In this document: in pieces, positions 30,884 to 38,894 of the stretch | Position numbering within the stretch: the first letter of the stretch is position 1 | Layout: each line of letters starts with the position of its first letter | Notes under the pieces: generated by a model | Told to the model about the DNA's origin: nothing | The model's database searches: none | What the model saw: only the letters and a program-made list of their open reading frames with translations | Made by a program: the position numbers and the translations under genes | IMG/VR virus record: IMGVR_UViG_3300020419_000031 | Span: 1 to 41,486 of that record | Length of the DNA: 41,486 nucleotides | Direction: 5' to 3' (one strand) | Origin: a virus

Positions 30884-31231
30884 ATGAGAATAGACGAAAT
30901 ACATAAACCCATTAAGGACGAAATACCATACGATGTGCCAAGTGATGTACACTTTCACATGTTGAATGATGAAGGATTTTATCGTAAACATTATTTGCCA
31001 TGTATGGAACTAATGAAGAGTAAAACTAACGAAAAAGTAATTCAAGGGCACATAATGCCAATGATTGATAAGTGTTTAAATCACTATTGTTTGAAATACG
31101 ATATTTCACAAACTCCTAAAGAACTTATGAACACAGGAGAAAAATCAGCACTTGCTATGAAGATATTAGATTTTGAAAGAAATCCAAGAGAGGAATTAGA
31201 TGCGCCTACGTCGACTGATAGAATCTCCTAG
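30884..31231 (+). CDS. Hypothetical protein
   Basis: 115 residues directly after the previous stop (TAAATG). Mostly helical, with a HYLPCMELMKSKTNEKVIQG segment and LNHYCLKYDISQTPKELMNT. The N-terminus MRIDEIHKP is short and similar in style to its neighbours but lacks a good protease site. Its last 32 bases overlap the next gene. Function unknown. Confidence 0.55.
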   Translation: MRIDEIHKPIKDEIPYDVPSDVHFHMLNDEGFYRKHYLPCMELMKSKTNEKVIQGHIMPMIDKCLNHYCLKYDISQTPKELMNTGEKSALAMKILDFERNPREELDAPTSTDRIS

Positions 31232-32678
31232 CACGGCAGTATTTGCCTTTGGAAGAATGAATCCTCCAACACTAGGACATAGAAAACTTGCAGACAAGGT
31301 AAAAAGCCTAGAGGGCACTCCTTTTCTATTTTTAACACATTCACAAAAACCTAAAACTGATCCACTTTCTTTTGCAGAAAAAGTTTTCTTTGCTCAAAAA
31401 AGTTTTGGTGACGGTATACGTATTGGTGATCAAGATGTAAAAACAATAATACAAGCTCTACAAAAATTAGAATCATTAGGATTTAAGAATGTTGTTTATG
31501 TCGCAGGTAGTGATAGGGTTAACAGTTTTACAAAACTATTGAATGATTACAACGGAAAAGATTATAATTTTGATAATATACAAATAGTAAGTGCAGGCGA
31601 AAGAGATCCTGATGCCGAAGGTGCTGAAGGTATGAGTGCTTCCAAAATGAGGTCAGCGGCACAAGAAGGTAACTATGACGAGTTTGAAAGTGGAGTTGCA
31701 GTAAAAGATCCTAAACTGGCAAAGATGATGTATACTAAAGTAAGGCAAGGAATGGGTCTAGACGAAGCAAATGACACAATGGGCGGTGGCACTGACTTTT
31801 CTAAGTTTATGGGATATAAACCAGGTGATGCAAAAAATCCTAATAGACTATTACCTAAAATAGTACAACCTAATTTAGGCACGCAGAGTAAGCCAATAAA
31901 AGTTCCTAAGATAGACGGTAAAGATTATTATTACGAAAATAGATCAAGCAAGAATCCATTTGTAATTACAACTGTAGAAGACTTCCAACGTACTGATGAA
32001 GCTATTTGGTTTTATCCATTGTTAGCTATTGGTGGTAGATTAGGATTTAAGTATGGAGCTAAATCACTCAAATATATAGGACGATGGATGAAAGGAAATC
32101 CAGGTAAGACATTTGGTGGATTTACCCTTCCATGGACTGGTCCTATTTTAGCTAGGATAGTAGAATTTATAATGAAGGCATTTGGTTTTCTATCAAGATT
32201 TGGTATTCCGATTGCTATTGGGGTTATTGCTGTATATGGTGGGAAAAAACTATATGACGCTTTGAAAGATAAAGATCCTAAAGAGATGACAGAAAAAGAA
32301 TTAAAAAATATTTTATCGAAATATGCTCCAAGAAGTGATGATGATTTAAAACCCTTACTAAAAAAGCAACCTAAAGAAGACACGAATATAGATGAATACG
32401 AAGTTAAGCAACAAAAACCAAAGATTGATGTTTTAAATAATATTGCATCTAGAAAAGATAATACAGCCTTTCCTTTGAGTTGGAATTCAGGTAAAGGCGA
32501 AATTTCAGTAGGTGGAAAAATGTATGTAGATCCTAATACTGCAAATAAATTTGTAAAGTTTTTTGATAACAACAAAGACAAACAAGACGCTATGGTACAA
32601 GCATTAAGAAGTGCAACTACTACAGCTAAACTTTTTGATGTTTTAGGATTGCCATATAATCTACGAATGGAAAAGTAA
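31200..32678 (+). CDS. TxGH nucleotidyltransferase fused to a membrane-segment C-terminal region
   Basis: 492 residues; GAGG six bases before ATG. The first 8 residues plus site (MRLRRLIE|S) look like a capsid-targeting peptide. Residues ~12-185 are a nucleotidyltransferase: AVFAFGRMNPPTLGH with T24-x-G26-H27, VVYVAGSDRV, and MSASKMRSAAQEGN equivalent to ISSTxxR. Residues ~265-345 contain hydrophobic segments (WFYPLLAIGGRLGFKYGA; FGIPIAIGVIAVYGG) that could cross a membrane. The last ~100 residues are a small soluble region. Unusual for a nucleotidyltransferase; possibly injected and membrane-attached. Confidence 0.7.
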   Translation: MRLRRLIESPSTAVFAFGRMNPPTLGHRKLADKVKSLEGTPFLFLTHSQKPKTDPLSFAEKVFFAQKSFGDGIRIGDQDVKTIIQALQKLESLGFKNVVYVAGSDRVNSFTKLLNDYNGKDYNFDNIQIVSAGERDPDAEGAEGMSASKMRSAAQEGNYDEFESGVAVKDPKLAKMMYTKVRQGMGLDEANDTMGGGTDFSKFMGYKPGDAKNPNRLLPKIVQPNLGTQSKPIKVPKIDGKDYYYENRSSKNPFVITTVEDFQRTDEAIWFYPLLAIGGRLGFKYGAKSLKYIGRWMKGNPGKTFGGFTLPWTGPILARIVEFIMKAFGFLSRFGIPIAIGVIAVYGGKKLYDALKDKDPKEMTEKELKNILSKYAPRSDDDLKPLLKKQPKEDTNIDEYEVKQQKPKIDVLNNIASRKDNTAFPLSWNSGKGEISVGGKMYVDPNTANKFVKFFDNNKDKQDAMVQALRSATTTAKLFDVLGLPYNLRMEK

Positions 32679-32890
32679 TGGATATAAAGACATTACAAAA
32701 GTTAGCAGGCGTACACGAATTCAAAGGCTATGAACCTGTTAGCCTAGAAAATATTAGCCATACTGCACATGAATTAAAACAAAAAGAAAAAAGGTTAGGA
32801 GTCAAACCAGGTGATGCTGATTGGTTTAAACTTTGGTTTTCTAAGCCATATCTAAATGGCCCTATACAATTTAGAGGACGAAAAAGATGA
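32678..32890 (+). CDS. Small conserved hypothetical protein
   Basis: 70 residues, overlapping both neighbours by one and four bases. The C-terminal half DWFKLWFSKPYLNGPIQFRG is rich in aromatic and basic residues, a pattern I recall from marine T4-like phages. The start MDIKTLQKLAGV resembles other short leading peptides in this block. No predicted membrane segment. Function unknown. Confidence 0.55.
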   Translation: MDIKTLQKLAGVHEFKGYEPVSLENISHTAHELKQKEKRLGVKPGDADWFKLWFSKPYLNGPIQFRGRKR

Positions 32891-35409
32891 AGTGGCACAA
32901 AATTACAGAAGCAGTTGGTATCATAACAAAACAGAATCAAACTGTTGATGTAGGTCCAAACGAAATAAAAAAACAGGCGGCAAAATTTGGCTTCAAAGTT
33001 GACAAGGGTGGACGGCCTGCAACACTAAGTAAAAAAGTGAAGGGTTCTAAAACAAACGTTTTATTCAATTTAGGAATGGCAGAAAGTATTCAAGAAGTAA
33101 CAGCCAAAGATCTAAGTAACGAGTCTGAAATATATGTAGACATGGATGGTGTTTTAGCTGACTTTTTTGGTGCTTGGAAAAAGTTAGTTGGTAAGGACTG
33201 GAGAGAAATAAAAGATCTTGATGGTGCTTTACAAAGAATAAGAGATAAGGATGATTTTTGGTTAAACATTCCTGTTACTCCTAATGCAATGAACTTGTTA
33301 AATCTAGTAAAGCAACTCAAAGGAAAGTATAATATTTTAAGTGCTCCACTTCCAAACGATCCTAATTCAGAACCACACAAAAGACAGTGGATAGAAAATA
33401 ATCTGTCACAGTTTCCGCCAAGCAAAGTTATAATAACGTCAAACAAATCAGTACACGCAACACAGCCAGACGGAACACCTAACATATTAATAGACGACTT
33501 TGGTAAGAATATTGCCAAATGGGAAGCGGCTGGTGGTGTAGGATTCAAACACAAAGATCACAAGTTCGAAAGAACAGTTAAAAACTTAAAAGCATACATG
33601 AACAAACCTGTAGAAGAAGCACCAGAAGACGAAATCAATAAAATGAAGCAAACCGCAACTGCTATACAAAAAGCTCAAAGTATGATGAAGCCTAGGTATA
33701 TGTCAAGAATAGCGGCTATGGTGGAAGAGGATTTTGAAGCTATTAGAGACGCCGCACTTAAAAGATATAAAAAAGCTAATGGCAAAATAGATCTTTACAC
33801 AGCTTATACAATGGCTATTGAAGATGAGTTTCCGGAAATACCTAATCCTATTGTAGTGTTCCAATATATGACAGATCCTATACCTGATCATGAAGACCTT
33901 GTACCACAGGATGCTGAAGATGGTAGCTGGGCAGATAGAGCAGATAAAGAATATCAACAAAAAGTAAAATCTAGTCCTAAGGGTGGCGGGTTTGATGGTA
34001 AAATCAAAGGTAGATGGTTTGCTATCAGAAGAGATAGAGACGATTATATGGATCAGGGAATGGAGCCAGAAGATGCTTTAGACAAGGCGGCTGAAAGGCA
34101 TGGTGTAGATCCTGAAGAGTTACAAAGATGGATAGAGGCAGGCAATGCCACTCCTAGAAAAGAAATGACTGAAAAAGCAGTTAGTAAAAAGCAACAACAG
34201 TTTTTTGGTATTGTTAGGGCAATGCAAAAAGGTGAAATGCCTAAAGGTGGAGAAGCAGGAGACGTTGCAAAGGATATGAAAAAGTCTGATGTTAAAAAGT
34301 TTGCTTCCACAAAGCACAAAGGCTTACCTAAAAAGAAAAAATCAGAAAGTTATACAAGAGATCAACTTCCACAAATACATAAAAAACATTTAGAATACAT
34401 ACCACATAAGATTGTTAGTATTAAGGTAGAAAGCATTGTGCCTGTACAAAAAGAAAGAATTAAAGAAAACTATACTAAACAATTGAAGAAAATTGCAGGT
34501 GGAAAATATGCGCCTATCGTAGTTGATAATACAAATAGAATTATAAATGGACATCATAGATATGATGTTATTAAATTATTACAAATGGAATCAATTAGTG
34601 TTGCTAAACTTCCTTATACATTAGAATTTTTGATAGAACTTACTAGAAGAAATTTTATGAAAGGAGCTGGAGCGGCTTTGGCTTTTTCAGCAGTACCTAG
34701 TGCAGTAAAGGCAATGTCAAATACAGATGGTGAATTAATTGTTAAAACAAGCACAGGAAAAGAATTTGATATAACAAATTTTCCGGGATCAGTAAAAGAA
34801 AAGATAGAAGCATTTAAAGAAAAAATTAAAAAGGTATATTCTCAACATAAAAATGTAGCTGTACCTGATTTCAAATTTTACTTAAACGGGAAGTACATAG
34901 GACAAATTAAACATATTGGCAACATATACAAAGAAACAAATGAAGGTGAATTAATTCCTAATCCACAAAGAAGTGTGTTGGTGAAGAAAAATGACGGATA
35001 CGATCATTATAAACTTGCCACACATATGGCAAACATAAAAAAAATGTCGCCTGAAGTTGTTGCTAGAGACAAACAGGATATATTTGTGCAATTCTACGGT
35101 GGTGAAAAAGAAAAAAATTACATGATGAAAAATCTTAAGAGATTAGGTTTTGGTGTGCAAGATGCTGACGGATATCGAGATACCCATTTTGATGAAAATT
35201 CCGAAGATAGTTATGTATTAAAAATACGTGAAAATTTTGCTGACGGTAAGAAAAAAGGTCGTAAGGGATTGAGTAAAAGAGTGGGTATTCCTAAAAGTGC
35301 AAGTGTTACACAATTACGTAAAATTGCAAGTAACAGCACAGGCGAACGCAGACGAATGGCACATTGGCAGGCAAATATGAAGTCAGGAAGAAAAAAGAAA
35401 GGTAAATAG
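32887..35409 (+). CDS. Large multidomain protein: HAD phosphatase, DUF3008, ParB-like, twin-arginine-like segment
   Basis: 840 residues. Order: start MKWHKITE|A (possible capsid-targeting peptide); an N-terminal region to ~80; HAD/5'-nucleotidase-like domain at ~81-240 (YVDMDGVLADFFGAW, Asp85 and Asp87; LIDDFGKNI); helical linker; DUF3008-like module at ~430-484 (VSKKQQQFFGIVRAMQKGEM, KFASTKHKGLPKKKK); ParB/sulfiredoxin-like domain at ~510-580 (IVVDNTNRIINGHHRYDVIK); a twin-arginine-like segment at 586-608 (TRRNFMKGAGAALAFSAVPS); unknown domain; basic C-terminus (GERRRMAHWQANMKSGRKKK). Frame is open throughout. Likely multi-purpose injected protein. Domain calls are by eye. Confidence 0.65.
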   Translation: MKWHKITEAVGIITKQNQTVDVGPNEIKKQAAKFGFKVDKGGRPATLSKKVKGSKTNVLFNLGMAESIQEVTAKDLSNESEIYVDMDGVLADFFGAWKKLVGKDWREIKDLDGALQRIRDKDDFWLNIPVTPNAMNLLNLVKQLKGKYNILSAPLPNDPNSEPHKRQWIENNLSQFPPSKVIITSNKSVHATQPDGTPNILIDDFGKNIAKWEAAGGVGFKHKDHKFERTVKNLKAYMNKPVEEAPEDEINKMKQTATAIQKAQSMMKPRYMSRIAAMVEEDFEAIRDAALKRYKKANGKIDLYTAYTMAIEDEFPEIPNPIVVFQYMTDPIPDHEDLVPQDAEDGSWADRADKEYQQKVKSSPKGGGFDGKIKGRWFAIRRDRDDYMDQGMEPEDALDKAAERHGVDPEELQRWIEAGNATPRKEMTEKAVSKKQQQFFGIVRAMQKGEMPKGGEAGDVAKDMKKSDVKKFASTKHKGLPKKKKSESYTRDQLPQIHKKHLEYIPHKIVSIKVESIVPVQKERIKENYTKQLKKIAGGKYAPIVVDNTNRIINGHHRYDVIKLLQMESISVAKLPYTLEFLIELTRRNFMKGAGAALAFSAVPSAVKAMSNTDGELIVKTSTGKEFDITNFPGSVKEKIEAFKEKIKKVYSQHKNVAVPDFKFYLNGKYIGQIKHIGNIYKETNEGELIPNPQRSVLVKKNDGYDHYKLATHMANIKKMSPEVVARDKQDIFVQFYGGEKEKNYMMKNLKRLGFGVQDADGYRDTHFDENSEDSYVLKIRENFADGKKKGRKGLSKRVGIPKSASVTQLRKIASNSTGERRRMAHWQANMKSGRKKKGK
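35403..35408 (+). promoter_or_regulatory. Late promoter-like TAAATA, overlapping a stop codon
   Basis: GGTAAATAG ends the previous gene (TAG, 35407-35409) and is five bases from ATG 35414. No Shine-Dalgarno. Same geometry as 21531 and 27303. Confidence 0.45.
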
Positions 35410-35413
35410 TAAT

Positions 35414-36754
35414 ATGCTTTTACGTGAACTAACAAATAATATACAAAGACCAGTTTTAAAAGAATTTGGCGTTCCGGCTTGGCTCGCTATAGATCAACTT
35501 TTTGGAGCCAGTCCAGCAGGTGAATTTAGCGACATGAGTCCAATGTCACAGTTTTATGGCGGACTATCTATGAAACCACAATTTAAAGATCAAGCCGCTG
35601 ACTTGGCAAGAGAATTCCAACAAAGATTAGCAACAGAAGGACCTACGCCAGAAATAATGAATATGTATAAAGGTGCAACTGGCAGAGACCTACTTGCAGA
35701 TCATCCTGGTTTGAAAGCTATTACAAAAAGCATATCTCAACCAACTAGCAGTAATATAAAGCCAAGACCAAACGGCGGTCATGCTAGACGTAATTGGGAT
35801 AAACGTCATGGTAAAACACATAATCCAGATGGAACACCTAAGGTTGCAACGCAACCCGATACAACAACAAAAGTAGAACCTAATGCTGGACCTAACACAC
35901 AACCAAGAGACGGCGGTAATCCAGGAGGTGTTACAACTTCAACTGGTAACACAACTGTTGCTCCTACAGGAACTGATACGGCACCTAAGGTAACAACTGT
36001 TGCACCAAACCAACCAGGATCAAATACGACAGGTGGTGGAACAGCACCTATTATTGCACCCGCAACAAAACCTAAAATAAGCACAGCACCTAAGTTAACA
36101 CAACCAGCAGTGAAGGATCCAACAACTATGATCCCCCAAGTTGGAAATGTTGTTAAGCAAGGAAGCGAAATGGAATTAGCTAAAGAACTTTCCAAACCTA
36201 ACTGGGCAAGTAATTTAGGAGACACATTATCAAAGCATACAGGTATGTCCGGAGGTGATATATCTAAGTTTGCATCACGGGTAGGAAAATATGCAATACC
36301 GGCAGGTATTGTACTTGCACTATTATATGGTGGATCTAAATTAGTAGGTGCAATGTCTGGGAAGAAAAAGAAAAAATTAAAAGCTATGGGAGATAGAAAT
36401 GCTATGGCTAAGATGATGGGAGCTACTGCTTTACCAGGAAAAGGTGGCGGTGATTTTATCAAATCACCAACTATGCCAGATGTTGACTCTGGTGTAACAA
36501 GTAAAATTATGTCAAAATCCCCAAAGGGTACAGCTTACAAACCACCTAGTTCACCAATGGAGACAGCAACAGCAGGAGCCACATCAGCGGGTAATATCGC
36601 CAGTGTTGCGAATCCTAAACAAGCATATGGTCACAGAAGACGTGACGGAAAAGGTATACCCAAGGCACCACAAAAGATGAATCCAGACGGTACAGCTAAA
36701 AACGCCTTAGATATAAGCACTAATCTTATGGGCGGCGAAGCAATAAAAAGATAA
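35414..36754 (+). CDS. Low-complexity membrane-segment protein of unknown function
   Basis: 446 residues. A folded-looking start (MLLRELTNNIQRPVLKEFGV; PAGEFSDMSPMSQFYGGLSM) is followed by a ~120-residue Thr/Pro/Gly/Asn-rich linker (about 115-235, e.g. TKVEPNAGPNTQPRDGG). Then an amphipathic region and one probable membrane helix at ~295-313 (YAIPAGIVLALLYGGSKLVG), followed by the basic run GKKKKKLKAMG. The C-terminus is basic (AYGHRRRDGKGIPKAPQKMN). Could be a structural or ejected protein that inserts in the host membrane. No family recognised. Confidence 0.55.
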   Translation: MLLRELTNNIQRPVLKEFGVPAWLAIDQLFGASPAGEFSDMSPMSQFYGGLSMKPQFKDQAADLAREFQQRLATEGPTPEIMNMYKGATGRDLLADHPGLKAITKSISQPTSSNIKPRPNGGHARRNWDKRHGKTHNPDGTPKVATQPDTTTKVEPNAGPNTQPRDGGNPGGVTTSTGNTTVAPTGTDTAPKVTTVAPNQPGSNTTGGGTAPIIAPATKPKISTAPKLTQPAVKDPTTMIPQVGNVVKQGSEMELAKELSKPNWASNLGDTLSKHTGMSGGDISKFASRVGKYAIPAGIVLALLYGGSKLVGAMSGKKKKKLKAMGDRNAMAKMMGATALPGKGGGDFIKSPTMPDVDSGVTSKIMSKSPKGTAYKPPSSPMETATAGATSAGNIASVANPKQAYGHRRRDGKGIPKAPQKMNPDGTAKNALDISTNLMGGEAIKR

Positions 36755-36757
36755 ATA
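36752..36757 (+). promoter_or_regulatory. Putative late promoter element (AGATAAATA)
   Basis: TAAATA in AGATAAATATAT overlapping the previous stop codon, with GAGGA (36763-36767) and ATG at 36775 following in normal order. Confidence 0.5.
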
Positions 36758-36774
36758 TATACGAGGAAGATAAA

Positions 36775-38091
36775 ATGCGTGAAAAAGACCTAAAAGAAGA
36801 TTTAGCAACAATGGCTTACAAAGCTGAAGCAGACCATGAAGTACAAATGGTTAAAGCTGACTTATATAAAATTGCAAAATATTCAATTAAACTACATGAA
36901 ATGTTTAAAATGGTTTCAGAAGAGCAAGGTGTTGAGGGTTGGGTGCAATCTAAGATTACTAAAGCCGCTGACTATATGGGATCTGTTTATCACCATTTAG
37001 ATTACGAAATGAAATTTGACGAAATGCTTGAAAACAAAACACCAAAAGTTGAAATGGGAGAAGCTAAAAAGAAAATGGTTAAGGATCCTAAAACAGGAAA
37101 AATGGTTCCTTCATATGCTATAGATGGTAAGGGCAAAGATGATCTTACTAAAGAAGAATTAAATTCAGATGATAAACCAGCAGTAAAAGACGTTGTAAAA
37201 TCATTAAAAGGTGCTTCTAAGGCACATGCTAACCAAGCCAAAGAATTAGATAAAGCACTAAAAGATAAAGTAAAAAAAGAAGATGTAGACCTCTACATTA
37301 AGAAGTTACATGCTAATGGTTATTGTGTAGATGAAATAACAGAAATCTTAGAATGCATGACAGAAGCTGATGACTTAACCATGGGTGGTATGCTAGATGA
37401 TCAAGGCAGATATAACCCACACTGGAATAGAAAAAATCCAATGGGACAAATAGAAAAGCCCAAAAAGAAAACAGCAAAAGGTCAAAAAAAAGGTACATCT
37501 GTAGCAGTTAAAAAACCTAATGAAGCAAAACAACATCTTGATACTGTAATAATTGAATTACATAAAAAAGATTATACCTTAGACCAAATAACAGAAATTG
37601 TTGCACTTGCTCCGATGATAGGAAAAAGTGTTGTTGCTCCTTTGGCAGTAAAAGGTGCCGTGGGTGGTGCTAAGTTGGCTGGAAAAGGTATAGCTAAGGT
37701 GGCTAAGATTGTAACTGGTAAAGGCAAAAAAACACCTACACCTAAACCAGAATCAATTGACACTATATACACCAACAGACTATCAGAACAGTTAGACGAG
37801 AAAAAGAAACAAAAAGGTCTTTATCATAATGTGAATAAACGTAAAAAAGCAGGCACAAGTAGATCCAAAAATCATCCAGATGCTCCTAGTGAAAAGGACT
37901 GGAAGAATGCGGCAAAAACTGCTAAAGAATCTGTAGAAGGCGTTTGTACAGAATGTGGTAACCCGAGTTACACAACACTAGACGAAAAAAAGCAAAAAGG
38001 TGTTGACGGCAAAGTATGTTGGAAGGGTTACAAACGTATGGGCACAAAGAAAAAGGGCGGTAAGACTGTAGACAACTGCGTTAAGATGTAG
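36775..38091 (+). CDS. Conserved hypothetical virion-type protein with Cys/Lys-rich C-terminal tail
   Basis: 438 residues. The first ~80 are helical (ADHEVQMVKADLYKIAKYSI; WVQSKITKAADYMGSVYHHL), a module that I recall from other T4-like marine phages. Two short related helical repeats follow: YIKKLHANGYCVDEITEILE at ~184 and VIIELHKKDYTLDQITEIVA at ~258. A Gly/Ala/Lys stretch (VVAPLAVKGAVGGAKLAGKG) could be membrane-active. The C-terminus has CTECGNPSYTTLDEKK and CWKGYKRMGTKKKGGKTVDN then CVKM, with four Cys that might bind metal. Function unknown; likely packaged or structural. Confidence 0.55.
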   Translation: MREKDLKEDLATMAYKAEADHEVQMVKADLYKIAKYSIKLHEMFKMVSEEQGVEGWVQSKITKAADYMGSVYHHLDYEMKFDEMLENKTPKVEMGEAKKKMVKDPKTGKMVPSYAIDGKGKDDLTKEELNSDDKPAVKDVVKSLKGASKAHANQAKELDKALKDKVKKEDVDLYIKKLHANGYCVDEITEILECMTEADDLTMGGMLDDQGRYNPHWNRKNPMGQIEKPKKKTAKGQKKGTSVAVKKPNEAKQHLDTVIIELHKKDYTLDQITEIVALAPMIGKSVVAPLAVKGAVGGAKLAGKGIAKVAKIVTGKGKKTPTPKPESIDTIYTNRLSEQLDEKKKQKGLYHNVNKRKKAGTSRSKNHPDAPSEKDWKNAAKTAKESVEGVCTECGNPSYTTLDEKKQKGVDGKVCWKGYKRMGTKKKGGKTVDNCVKM

Positions 38092-38095
38092 TCCA

Positions 38096-38221
38096 ATGCA
38101 GGTACACGAATCAAAAAATTGTAAATGCGAAAAATGTAATCATGATTGTCATTGCGACAATGAATGTTTACAATGTCCTAATGACATCTGTACTGGTTGC
38201 AAATGTTCATGCTGTAAGTAA
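38096..38221 (+). CDS. Metallothionein-like Cys-rich peptide
   Basis: 41 residues containing 12 cysteines: MQVHESKNCKCEKCNHDCHC and then DNECLQCPNDICTGCKCSCC plus a final Lys. Cys are at 9, 11, 14, 18, 20, 24, 27, 32, 35, 37, 39 and 40, mostly as CxC, CxxC and CC pairs, with two His between them. There are no aromatic residues, the composition expected of metallothioneins that bind Zn, Cu or Cd. It lies in the 161-base gap after the previous gene. No clear ribosome site. The open frame and composition make it convincing; no direct homology is claimed. Confidence 0.62.
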   Translation: MQVHESKNCKCEKCNHDCHCDNECLQCPNDICTGCKCSCCK

Positions 38222-38238
38222 TACAGAATAATATCAGC

Positions 38239-38244
38239 TAAATA
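38239..38244 (+). promoter_or_regulatory. Late promoter-like TAAATA eight bases before an ATG
   Basis: AGCTAAATACTG sits eight bases before ATG 38253 with no Shine-Dalgarno between. Confidence 0.4.
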
Positions 38245-38252
38245 CTGTTGAT

Positions 38253-38894
38253 ATGTCATTTTTAGTTCATAACACTCCTATAATTCCAGTATATGTAAAG
38301 AAAGAATATCTTTATGATTTAGAGAAAGGTCATGGAGAACTTACTCCTGGATTATGGATCACTGTAAAAAGCACAATGGGTAAAGCATTATACTTTGAAA
38401 CTTTACTTACAGATTATGGCGCTTTATTTGATAAACTTCCTATATCAGCTTTTGTATGGAAAGAAGATTATGATAAAGATAATCAGCTTCCATTAGATGT
38501 TTTACAAATATGGGATTGTTTTGACTATGATATAACAGTTACAAAAAAATCTATGTTAAGTAATTGTGAGTTTTTTGGTAAAGACAAGAAAATGCACAAG
38601 GGTGAATATATTTTTACAGTAGATAATGCACACAGAGATAAAAGTCTAATAGATACAAACTTTTCCGAACACGATCCAGAACACAAATCATTTAATATTA
38701 TAAAATTAGACAACGGTCAGTTTGCCGCACAACCTAATAACAGAGTAATTTTCACAGATCAAAGTTTGGTTCCCTCCAATCGTAAACAACCAGATTTTAA
38801 AGTTTGTACACAAAACTATACAGTTGAAAATACACCTAAATGGTCAGTAGGACATACAGACGAATGGCAATACAAGACGGAAGACGAAACCTAG
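38253..38894 (+). CDS. Hypothetical protein
   Basis: 213 residues. Probably alpha/beta, with segments HNTPIIPVYVKKEYLYDLEK, GLWITVKSTMGKALYFETLL and KMHKGEYIFTVDNAHRDKSL followed by DNGQFAAQPNNRVIFTDQS. The C-terminal WSVGHTDEWQYKTEDE is polar. No P-loop, Cys cluster or membrane helix. The next gene begins within its 3' end, so the two are likely translated together. No family recognised. Confidence 0.6.
   Translation: MSFLVHNTPIIPVYVKKEYLYDLEKGHGELTPGLWITVKSTMGKALYFETLLTDYGALFDKLPISAFVWKEDYDKDNQLPLDVLQIWDCFDYDITVTKKSMLSNCEFFGKDKKMHKGEYIFTVDNAHRDKSLIDTNFSEHDPEHKSFNIIKLDNGQFAAQPNNRVIFTDQSLVPSNRKQPDFKVCTQNYTVENTPKWSVGHTDEWQYKTEDET

Noticed and set aside
32012-32581. 189-residue minus-strand open frame
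   Set aside because: Lies fully opposite the nucleotidyltransferase gene, which has clear motifs and coupling; no start signal.
35806-36462. Long 218-residue open frame on the minus strand
   Set aside because: It mirrors the Thr/Pro-rich repeat gene on the plus strand, has no ribosome site or neighbours on its strand, and is explained by the low stop frequency opposite such codons.
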